DNA of 64,000 bases from Megalopta genalis. Its lineage: Eukaryota; Arthropoda; Insecta; Hymenoptera; Halictidae. The stretch is from contig NW_027477108.1 in the NCBI RefSeq assembly GCF_051020955.1, positions 33,903 to 97,902 of the forward strand. The letters run 5' to 3'. The position numbers and the translations under genes were made by a program. The notes under the pieces were generated by a model. That model had not been told where the DNA came from and did not search any database. It saw nothing but the letters and a program-made list of their open reading frames with translations. This document shows positions 53,860 through 64,000 of the stretch, piece after piece; position 1 is the stretch's first letter, and every line of letters starts with the position of its first letter.

Positions 53860-54555
53860 GCTTCAAATTCGTGCGAAATAGCGAGTTTAAACAAACGATT
53901 TAGCTTTAAATTCATGCGATATGAGCAATTTAAATTCACATTCATGCGAAATACACGAATTAGCTTTAAATCAACGCGAAACATACGATTTAGCTTCAAT
54001 ATCATGCGAAACACACGATTTCGCTTCAAATTCGTGCGAAATAGCGATTTTAAACAAACGATTTAGCTTCAAATTCATGCGATATGAACAATTTAAATTC
54101 ACATTCATGCGAAATACACGAATTAGCTTTAAAACAACGGGAAGCATACGATTTAGCTTCAATATCATGCGAAACACACGATTTCGCTTCAAATTCGTGC
54201 GAAATAGCGATTTTAAACAAACGATTTAGCTTCAAATTCATGCGAAATGAACAATTTAGCTTCAGATTCATGCGAAATACACGGATTAGCTTTAAAAGAT
54301 CGCGAAACATACGATTTAGCTTCAATATCATGCGAAACACACGATTTCGATTTAAATTCGAGCGAAATAGCGATTTTAAACAAACGATTTGGCTTCAAAT
54401 TCATGCGAAATGAACAATTTAGCTTCAGATTCATGGGAAATACGCGGATTAGCTTTAAATCAACGCGAAACATACGATTTATCGTCAATATCATGCGAAA
54501 CACACGATTTCGATTGCAATTCGTGCGAAATAGCGACTTTAACCAAACGATTTAG

Positions 54556-55653
54556 CTTCAAATTCATGCGAAATGAACAATTTAGCTTCAGATTCATGCG
54601 AAATACACGGATTAGCTTTAAATCAACGCGAAACGTACGATTTAGCTTCAATATCATGCGAAACACACGATTTCGATTGAAATTCGTGCGAAATAACGAT
54701 TTTAAACAAACGATTTGCCTTCAAATTCATGCGAAATGAACAATTTAGCTTCAGATTCATGCGAAATACACGGGTTAGCTATAAATCAACGCGAAACGTA
54801 CGATTTAGCTTCAATATCATGCGAAACACACGATTTCGCTTCAAATTCGTGCGAAATAGCGATTTTAAACAAACGATTTAGCTTCAAATTCATGCGATAT
54901 GAACAATTTAAATTCACATTCATGCGAAATACACGAATTAGCTTTAAATCAACGCGAAACATACGATTTAGCTTCAATATCATGCAAAACACACGATTTC
55001 GCTTCAAATTCGTGCGAAATAGCGATTTTAAACAAACGATTTAGCTTCAAATTCATGCGAAATGAACAATTTAGCTTCAGATTCATGCGAAATACACGGA
55101 TTAGCTTTAAATCAACGCGAAACATACGATTTATCGTCAATATCATGCGAAACACACGATTTCGATTGCAATTCGTGCGAAATAGCGATTTTAAACAAAC
55201 GATTTAGCTTCAAATTCATGCGATATGAACAATTTAAATTCACATTCATGCGAAATACACGAATTAGCTTTAAATCAACGCGAAACGTACGATTTAGCTT
55301 CAATATCATGCGAAACACACGATTTCGATTTAAATTCGAGCGAAATAGCGATTTTAAACAAAAGATTTGGCTTCAAATTCATGCGATATGAACAATATAA
55401 ATTCACATTCATGCGAAATACACGACTTAGCTTTAAATCAACGCGAAACATACGATTTAGCTTCAATATCATGCGAAACACACGATTTCGCTTCAAATTC
55501 GTGCGAAATAGCGATTTTAAACAAACGATTTAGCTTCAAATTCATGCGAAATGAACAATTTAGCTTCAGATTCATGCGAAATACACGGATTAGCTTTAAA
55601 TCATCGCGAAACATACGATTTAGCTTCAATATCATGCGAAACACACGATTTCG
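54556..55653 (+). repeat. 1.1-kb block in domain C duplicated at 59,282-60,378
   Basis: Rare changes are shared in the same order at an offset of 4,726 bp: gcgaaataacg, gatttgcctt, cacgggttagctataaatc, atgcaaaacacacg, tcgattgcaattcg, aacaaaagatttgg, and caatataaattc with cgacttagc. The offset becomes 4,725 after a deletion at about 60,067. The separation is 29 repeats less one base. Confidence 0.9.
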
Positions 55654-56018
55654 ATTTAAATTCGAGCGAAATAGCGATTTTAAACAAACGATTTGGCTTC
55701 AAATTCATGCGATATGAACAATTTAAATTCACATTCATGCGAAATACACGAATTAGCTTTAAATCAACGCGAAACATACGATTTAGCTACAATATCATGC
55801 GAAACACACGATTTCGCTTCAAATTCGTGCGAAATAGCGATTTTAAACAAACGATTTATATTCAAATTCATGCGAAATGAACAATTTAGCTTCAGATTCA
55901 TGCGAAATACACGGATTAGCTTTAAATCAACGCGAAACATACGATTTATCGTCAATATCATGCGAAACACACGATTTCGCTTCAAATTCGTGCGAAATAG
56001 CGATTTTAAACAAACGAT
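55534..56018 (+). repeat. About 485-bp block in domain C recurring at 58,631-59,115
   Basis: The offset is 3,097 bp, exactly 19 repeats. Shared markers are aaatcatcgcg, tcgatttaaattcgagcg, gatttggcttc and agctacaatatc in the same order. The part after 55,640 also recurs near 62.1-62.36 kb, so three related blocks exist. Confidence 0.83.
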
Positions 56019-56186
56019 TTAGCTTCAAATTCATGCGAAATGAACAATTTAGCTTCAGATTCATGCGAAATACACGGATTAGCTTTAAATCATCGCGAAA
56101 CATACGATTTAGCTTCAATATCATGCGAAACACACGATTTCGCTTCAAATTCGTGCGAAATAGCGATTTTAAACAAACGATTTATA

Positions 56187-56673
56187 TTCAAATTCATGCG
56201 AAATGAACAATTTAACTTCAGATTCATGCGAAATACACGGATTAGCTTTAAATCAACGCGAAACATACGATTTATCGTCAATATCATGCGAAACACACGA
56301 TTTCGCTTCAAATTCGTGCGAAATAGCGATTTTAAACAAACGATTTAGCTTCAAATTCATGCGATATGAACAATTTAAATTCACATTCATGCGAAATACA
56401 CGAATTAGCTTTAAATCAACGGGAAGCATACGATTTAGCTTCAATATCATGCGAAACACACGATTTCGCTTCAAATTCGTGCGAAATAGCGATTTTAAAC
56501 AAACGATTTATCTTCAAATTCATGCGAAATGAACAATTTAGCTTCAGATTCATGCGAAATACACGGATTTGCTTTAAATCAACGCGAAACATACGATTTA
56601 TCGTCAATATCATGCGAAACACACGATTTCGCTTCAAATTCGTGCGAACTAGCGATTTTAAACAAACGAGTTA
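56187..56673 (+). repeat. Block in domain C recurring at 63,514-64,000 (offset 7,327)
   Basis: The markers aacaatttaacttcag, aacgggaagcatac, cacggatttgc and aacaaacgagtta occur in the same order in both places. One difference is gcgaactagcg against gcgaaatagcg. The second copy is cut by the window end, so the real length is unknown. The offset equals 45 repeats less the eight deletions. Confidence 0.86.
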
Positions 56674-57977
56674 GCTTCAAATTCATGCGATATGAACAAT
56701 TTAAATTCACATTCATGCGAAATACTCGAATTAGCTTTAAATCAACGCGAAACATACGATTTAGCTTCAATATCATGCGAAACACACGATTTCGCTTCAA
56801 ATTCGTGCGAAATAGCGATTTTAAACAAACGATTTATATTCAAATTCATGCGATATGAACAATTTAAATTCACATTCATGCGAAATACACGAATTAGCTT
56901 TAAATCAACGCGAAACATACGATTTAGCTTCAATATCATGCGAAACACACGATTTCGCTTCAAATTCGTGCGAAATAGCGATTTTAAACAAACGATTTAG
57001 CTTCAAATTCATGCGAAATGAACAATTTAAATTCACATTCATGCGAAATACACGAATTAGCTTTAAATCAACGGGAAGCATACGATTTAGCTTCAATATC
57101 ATGCGAAACACACGATTTCGCTTCAAATTCGTGCGAAATAGCGATTTTAAACAAACGATTTATCTTCAAATTCATGCGAAATGAACAATTTAGCTTCAGA
57201 TTCATGCGAAATACACGGATTAGCTTTAAATCAACGCGAAACATACGATTTATCGTCAATATCATGCGAAACACACGATTTCGCTACAAATTCGTGCGAA
57301 ATAGCGATTTTAAACAAACGATTTAGCTTTAAATTCATGCGATATGAACAATTTAAATTCACATTCATGCGAAATACACGAATTAGCTTTAAATCAACGC
57401 GAAACATACGATTTAGCTTCAATATCATGCGAAACACACGATTTCGCTTCAAATTCGTGCGAAATAGCGATTTTAAACAAACGATTTATATTCAAATTCA
57501 TGCGATATGAACAATTTAAATTCACATTCATGCGAAATACACGAATTAGCTTTCAATCAACGCGAAACATACGATTTAGCTTCAATATCATGCGAAACAC
57601 ACGATTTCGATTTAAATTCGAGCGAAATAGCGATTTTAAACAAACGATTTGGCTTCAAATTCATGCGATATGAACAATTTAAATTCACATTCATGCGAAA
57701 TATACGAATTAGCTTTAAATCATCGCGAAACATACGATTTAGCTTCAATATCATGCGAAACACACGATTTCGCTTCAAATTCGTGCGAAATAGCGATTTT
57801 AAACAAACGATTTAGCTTCAAATTCATGCGATATGAACAATTTAAATTCACATTCATGCGAAATACACGAATTAGCTTTAAATCAACGGGAAGCATACGA
57901 TTTAGCTTCAATATCATGCGAAACACACGATTTCGCTTCAAATTCGTGCGAAATAGCGATTTTAAACAAACGATTTA

Positions 57978-58940
57978 GCTTCAAATTCATGCGATATGAA
58001 CAATTTAAATTCACATTCATGCGAAATACACGAATTAGCTTTAAATCAACGGGAAGCATACGATTTAGCTTCAATATCATGCGAAACACACGATTTCGCT
58101 TCAAATTCGTGCGAAATAGCGATTTTAAACAAACGATTTATCTTCAAATTCATGCGAAATGAACAATTTAGCTTCAGATTCATGCGAAATACACGGATTA
58201 GCTTTAAATCAACGCGAAACATACGATTTATCGTCAATATCATGCGAAACACACGATTTCGCTTCAAATTCGTGCGAAATAGCGATTTTAAACAAACGAT
58301 TTAGCTTCAAATTCATGCGATATGAACAATTTAAATTCACATTCATGCGAAATACACGAATTAGCTTTAAATCAACGCGAAACATACGATTTAGCTTCAA
58401 TATCATGCGAAACACACGATTTCGCTTCAAATTCGTGCGAAATAGCGATTTTAAACAAACGATTTATATTCAAATTCATGCGATATGAACAATTTAAATT
58501 CACATTCATGCGAAATACACGAATTAGCTTTAAATCAACGCGAAACATACGATTTAGCTTCAATATCATGCGAAACACACGATTTCGATTTAAATTCGAG
58601 CGAAATAGCGATTTTAAACAAACGATTTATCTTCAAATTCATGCGAAATGAACAATTTAGCTTCAGATTCATGCGAAATACACGGATTAGCTTTAAATCA
58701 TCGCGAAACATACGATTTAGCTTCAATATCATGCGAAACACACGATTTCGATTTAAATTCGAGCGAAATAGCGATTTTAAACAAACGATTTGGCTTCAAA
58801 TTCATGCGATATGAACAATTTAAATTCACATTCATGCGAAATACACGAATTAGCTTTAAATCAACGCGAAACATACGATTTAGCTACAATATCATGCGAA
58901 ACACACGATTTCGCTTCAAATTCGTGCGAAATAGCGATTT
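57978..58940 (+). repeat. 963-bp block in domain C duplicated at 61,396-62,358
   Basis: The block aligns at a constant offset of 3,418 bp across almost six repeats. The same haplotype order and private variants (aacgggaagcatac, tttatattc, agctacaatatc) are present in both copies. The offset equals 21 repeats less 5 bp, and those five bases match the five deletions located between the copies. Confidence 0.9.
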
Positions 58941-59281
58941 TAAACAAACGATTTATATTCAAATTCATGCGAAATGTACAATTTAGCTTCAGATTCATGC
59001 GAAATACACGGATTAGCTTTAAATCAACGCGAAACATACGATTTATCGTCAATATCATGCGAAACACACGATTTCGCTTCAAATTCGTGCGAAATAGCGA
59101 TTTTAAACAAACGATTAGCTTCAAATTCATGCGATATGAACAATTTAAATTCACATTCATGCGAAATACACGAATTAGCTTTAAATCAACGGGAAGCATA
59201 CGATTTAGCTTCAATATCATGCGAAACACACGATTTCGCTTCAAATTCGTGCGAAATAGCGATTTTAAACAAACGATTTAT

Positions 59282-60378
59282 CTTCAAATTCATGCGAAAT
59301 GAACAATTTAGCTTCAGATTCATGCGAAATACACGGATTAGCTTTAAATCAACGCGAAACGTACGATTTAGCTTCAATATCATGCGAAACACACGATTTC
59401 GATTGAAATTCGTGCGAAATAACGATTTTAAACAAACGATTTGCCTTCAAATTCATGCGAAATGAACAATTTAGCTTCAGATTCATGCGAAATACACGGG
59501 TTAGCTATAAATCAACGCGAAACGTACGATTTAGCTTCAATATCATGCGAAACACACGATTTCGCTTCAAATTCGTGCGAAATAGCGATTTTAAACAAAC
59601 GATTTAGCTTCAAATTCATGCGATATGAACAATTTAAATTCACATTCATGCGAAATACACGAATTAGCTTTAAGTCAACGCGAAACATACGATTTAGCTT
59701 CAATATCATGCAAAACACACGATTTCGCTTCAAATTCGTGCGAAATAGCGATTTTAAACAAACGATTTAGCTTCAAATTCATGCGAAATGAACAATTTAG
59801 CTTCAGATTCATGCGAAATACACGGATTAGCTTTAAATCAACGCGAAACATACGATTTATCGTCAATATCATGCGAAACACACGATTTCGATTGCAATTC
59901 GTGCGAAATAGCGATTTTAAACAAACGATTTAGCTTCAAATTCATGCGATATGAACAATTTAAATTCACATTCATGCGAAATACACGAATTAGCTTTAAA
60001 TCAACGCGAAACGTACGATTTAGCTTCAATATCATGCGAAACACACGATTTCGATTTAAATTCGAGCGAATAGCGATTTTAAACAAAAGATTTGGCTTCA
60101 AATTCATGCGATATGAACAATATAAATTCACATTCATGCGAAATACACGACTTAGCTTTAAATCAACGCGAAACATACGATTTAGCTTCAATATCATGCG
60201 AAACACACGATTTCGCTTCAAATTCGTGCGAAATAGCGATTTTAAACAAACGATTTAGCTTCAAATTCATGCGAAATGAACAATTTAGCTTCAGATTCAT
60301 GCGAAATACACGGATTAGCTTTAAATCATCGCGAAACATACGATTTAGCTTCAATATCATGCGAAACACACGATTTCG
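59282..60378 (+). repeat. 1.1-kb block in domain C, second copy (offset 4,726/4,725)
   Basis: This is the partner of 54,556-55,653. Its left edge is tatcttc against tagcttc, and its right edge is tcgcttcaaattcgtg against tcgatttaaattcgag. A private 1-bp deletion lies near 60,067 (gagcgaatagcg). Confidence 0.9.
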
Positions 60379-61395
60379 CTTCAAATTCGTGCGAAATAGC
60401 GATTTTAAACAAACGATTTATATTCAAATTCATGCGAAATGGACAATTTAGCTTCAGATTCATGCGAAATACACGGATTAGCTTTAAATCAACGCGAAAC
60501 ATACGATTTATCGTCAATATCATGCGAAACACACGATTTCGCTTCAAATTCGTGCGAAATAGCGATTTTAAACAAACGATTTAGCTTCAAATTCATGCGA
60601 TATGAACAATTTAAATTCACATTCATGCGAAATACACGAATTAGCTTTAAATCATCGCGAAACATACGATTTAGCTTCAATATCATGCGAAACACACGAT
60701 TTCGCTTCAAATTCGTGCGAATAGCGATTTTAAACAAACGAATTAGCTTCAAATTCATGCGATATGAACAATTAAATTCACATTCATGCGAAATACACGA
60801 ATTAGCTTTAAATCAACGGGAAGCATACGATTTAGCTTCAATATCATGCGAACACACGATTTCGCTTCAAATTCGTGCGAAATAGCGATTTTAAACAAAC
60901 GATTTAGCTTCAAATTCATGCGATATGAACAATTTAAATTCACATTCATGCGAAATACACGAATTAGCTTTAAATCAACGGGAAGCATACGATTTAGCTT
61001 CAATATCATGCGAAACACACGATTTCGCTTCAAATTCGTGCGAAATAGCGATTTTAAACAAACGATTTATCTTCAAATTCATGCGAAATGAACAATTTAG
61101 CTTCAGATTCATCCGAAATACACGGATTAGCTTTAAATCAACGCGAAACGTACGATTTAGCTTCAATATCATGCGAAACACACGATTTCGATTGAAATTC
61201 GAGCGAAATAGCGATTTTAAACAAACGATTTGGCTTCAAATTCATGCGAAATGAACAATTTAGCTTCAGATTCATGCGAAATACACGGATTAGCTTTAAA
61301 TCATCGCGAAACATACGATTTAGCTTCAATATCATGCGAAACACACGATTTCGATTTAAATTCGAGCGAAATAGCGATTTTAAACAAACGATTTG

Positions 61396-62358
61396 GCTTC
61401 AAATTCATGCGATATGAACAATTTAAATTCACATTCATGCGAAATACACGAATTAGCTTTAAATCAACGGGAAGCATACGATTTAGCTTCAATATCATGC
61501 GAAACACACGATTTCGCTTCAAATTCGTGCGAAATAGCGATTTTAAACAAACGATTTATCTTCAAATTCATGCGAAATGAACAATTTAGCTTCAGATTCA
61601 TGCGAAATACACGGATTAGCTTTAAATCAACGCGAAACATACGATTTATCGTCAATATCATGCGAAACACACGATTTCGCTTCAAATTCGTGCGAAATAG
61701 CGATTTTAAACAAACGATTTAGCTTCAAATTCATGCGATATGAACAATTTAAATTCACATTCATGCGAAATACACGAATTAGCTTTAAATCAACGCGAAA
61801 CATACGATTTAGCTTCAATATCATGCGAAACACACGATTTCGCTTCAAATTCGTGCGAAATAGCGATTTTAAACAAACGATTTATATTCAAATTCATGCG
61901 ATATGAACAATTTAAATTCACATTCATGCGAAATACACGAATTAGCTTTAAATCAACGCGAAACATACGATTTAGCTTCAATATCATGCGAAACACACGA
62001 TTTCGATTTAAATTCGAGCGAAATAGCGATTTTAAACAAACGATTTATCTTCAAATTCATGCGAAATGAACAATTTAGCTTCAGATTCATGCGAAATACA
62101 CGGATTAGCTTTAAATCATCGCGAAACATACGATTTAGCTTCAATATCATGCGAAACACACGATTTCGATTTAAATTCGAGCGAAATAGCGATTTTAAAC
62201 AAACGATTTGGCTTCAAATTCATGCGATATGAACAATTTAAATTCACATTCATGCGAAATACACGAATTAGCTTTAAATCAACGCGAAACATACGATTTA
62301 GCTACAATATCATGCGAAACACACGATTTCGCTTCAAATTCGTGCGAAATAGCGATTT
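61396..62358 (+). repeat. 963-bp block in domain C, second copy (offset 3,418)
   Basis: This is the partner of 57,978-58,940. Its right edge is at gcgatttaaaacaaacg, a local rearrangement of gcgattttaaacaaacg, next to a gattacctt junction with a 1-bp loss. Confidence 0.9.
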
Positions 62359-64000
62359 AAAACAAACGATTACCTTCAAATTCATGCGAAATGAACAATT
62401 TAGCTTCAGATTCATGCGAAATACACGGATTAGCTTTAAATTATCGCGAAACATACGATTTAGCTTCAATATCATGCGAAACACACGATTTCGATTGAAA
62501 TTCGAGCGAAATAGCGATTTTAAACAAACGATTTGGCTTCAAATTCATGCGAAATGAACAATTTAGCTTCAGATTCATGCGAAATACACGGATTAGCTTT
62601 AAATCAACGCGAAACGTACGATTTAGCTTCAATATCATGCGAAACACACGATTTCGATTAAATTCGAGCGAAATAGCGATTTTAAACAAACGATTTGGCT
62701 TCAAATTCATGCGATATGAACAATATAAATTCACATTTATGCGAAATACACGAATTAGCTTTAAATCAACGCGAAACATACGATTTAGCTTCAATATCGT
62801 GCGAAACACACGATTTCGATTGAAATTCGAGCGAAATAGCGATTTTAAACAAACGATTTGGCTTCAAATTCATGCGAAATGAACAATTTAGCTTCAGATT
62901 CATGGGAAATACACGGATTAGCTTTAAATCAACGCGAAACATACGATTTATCGTCAATATCATGCGAAACACACGATTTCGATTTAAATTCGAGCGAAAT
63001 AGCGATTTTAAACAAACGATTTGGCTTCAAATTCATGCGATATGAACAATATAAATTCACATTTATGCGAAATACACGAATTAGCTTTAAATCAATGCGA
63101 AACATACGATTTAGCTTCAATATCATGCGAAACACACGATTTCGCTTCAAATTCGAGCGAAATAGCGATTTTAAACAAACGATTTGGCTTCAATTCATGC
63201 GAAATGAACAATTTAGCTGCAGATTCATGCGAAATACACGAATTAGCTTTAAATCAATGCGAAACATACGATTTAGCTTCAATATCATGCGAAACACACG
63301 ATTTCGCTTCAAATTCGAGCGAAATAGCGATTTTAAACAAACGATTTGGCTTCAAATTCATGCGAAATGAACAATTTAGCTGCAGATTCATGCGAAATAC
63401 ACGGATTAGCTTTAAATCATCGCGAAACATACGATTTAGCTTCAAAATCATGCAAAACACACGATTTCGCTTCAAATTCGTGCGAAATAGCGATTTTAAA
63501 CAAACGATTTAGCTTCAAATTCATGCGAAATGAACAATTTAACTTCAGATTCATGCGAAATACACGGATTAGCTTTAAATCAACGCGAAACATACGATTT
63601 ATCGTCAATATCATGCGAAACACACGATTTCGCTTCAAATTCGTGCGAAATAGCGATTTTAAACAAACGATTTAGCTTCAAATTCATGCGATATGAACAA
63701 TTTAAATTCACATTCATGCGAAATACACGAATTAGCTTTAAATCAACGGGAAGCATACGATTTAGCTTCAATATCATGCGAAACACACGATTTCGCTTCA
63801 AATTCGTGCGAAATAGCGATTTTAAACAAACGATTTATCTTCAAATTCATGCGAAATGAACAATTTAGCTTCAGATTCATGCGAAATACACGGATTTGCT
63901 TTAAATCAACGCGAAACATACGATTTATCGTCAATATCATGCGAAACACACGATTTCGCTTCAAATTCGTGCGAAATAGCGATTTTAAACAAACGAGTTA

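Larger units (their letters stand above)
1..64000 (+). repeat. Continuous 30-bp-unit satellite array filling the whole window
   Basis: Every stretch resolves into 30-bp units that start near gcttcaaat, carry a central tgcgaa (sometimes tgtgat, gcgtga or aagcga) and end in ttta or gtta. No inverted unit, unique insert or transposon was seen. The array enters and leaves the window without an edge. A 30-bp unit keeps every reading frame in register. In the consensus, plus frames 1 and 3 and two minus frames have no stop, while the other two frames have one in every unit. That explains the dense overlapping open frames without any gene. The size and layered organisation are typical of eukaryotic satellite DNA. 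The host group and chromosomal position are not identifiable here. Confidence 0.97.
53697..64000 (+). repeat. Domain C: 163-bp higher-order repeat, 63 full copies plus 43 bp
   Basis: Each copy has a 43-bp unit (aattcgtgcgaaatagcg then attttaaacaaacg) followed by four 30-bp units. These are marked by gaaatgaacaattta, gaaatacacggatta, aacgcgaaacatacg and atatcatgcgaaacacacg. Counting from 53,697, 63 copies of 163 bp minus eight 1-bp deletions predicts the last start at 63,958, which is where it lies. Because 163 leaves remainder 1 on division by 3, the frame rotates with every copy and open frames stop at about 102-109 codons. This is strong evidence against coding. By hand count the first copy is 35% GC with 14 CpG (observed/expected about 2.9). 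The array continues past the window. Confidence 0.96.

Noticed and set aside
1..64000. CRISPR array (30-bp direct repeats)
   Set aside because: The units are contiguous with no spacers, they vary continuously, and no cas-like gene is present.
53697..64000. Tandem 102-109-codon genes on both strands in domain C
   Set aside because: They recur every 163 bp, and that period shifts frame each time. Each open stretch is simply two neighbouring repeats read until the next stop.
1..64000. CENP-B box or telomeric repeat
   Set aside because: No match to the CENP-B box core or to TTAGGG-type or TTTAGGG-type runs was seen. The recurring ttagctt is part of the 30-mer only.
1..64000. Prokaryotic or phage origin
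   Set aside because: No operon, ribosome-binding site, tRNA or mobile gene was found in 64 kb, and a satellite this long is not expected in bacteria. This remains an inference.

Overview
This window is one uninterrupted satellite-DNA array. All 64,000 bases are built from a degenerate 30-bp unit, whose common form begins gcttcaaatccatgcgaaac and ends near aaatggttta. Every unit runs in the same orientation. I found no unique sequence, no conventional gene, no RNA gene and no mobile element. The long open frames arise because 30 is divisible by 3 and the consensus unit has no stop codon in four of its six frames. An array this long, with higher-order structure and about 35-37% GC in the units I counted, fits a eukaryotic nuclear chromosome (pericentromeric, subtelomeric or other heterochromatin). 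The sequence alone does not identify the lineage.

Three domains can be separated. Domain A (1-50,729) consists of 30-bp units in a fixed order that forms 120-bp (4-unit) and 150-bp (5-unit) repeats. These are grouped into irregular superunits of about 0.7-8 kb, marked by two recurrent length-changing landmarks: 38 copies of a +1 junction and 22 copies of an 8-bp insertion. Multi-kilobase stretches of A are near-identical copies of one another, at offsets including 22,858, 16,314/16,592/16,532, 3,947, 3,600, 1,809 and 1,089/1,209 bp. Domain B (50,730-53,696) is a 3-kb zone of more divergent 30-mers with a weak 450-bp (15-unit) organisation. Domain C (53,697-64,000) is a regular array of a 163-bp repeat made of four 30-bp units plus one 43-bp unit. 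It holds exactly 63 full copies and the first 43 bp of a 64th, and it runs off the window.

The layout resembles centromeric-type satellites: two homogenised higher-order arrays flank a diverged relic zone, and repeat lengths near 150 and 163 bp are close to nucleosome size. Domain C is CpG-rich (observed/expected about 2.9 in its first copy), whereas a sampled A repeat is near 1.0. The array is evolving by nested tandem duplication, patch conversion and small deletions. A biological role such as centromere, heterochromatin or non-coding transcript is inference and cannot be settled from this sequence.
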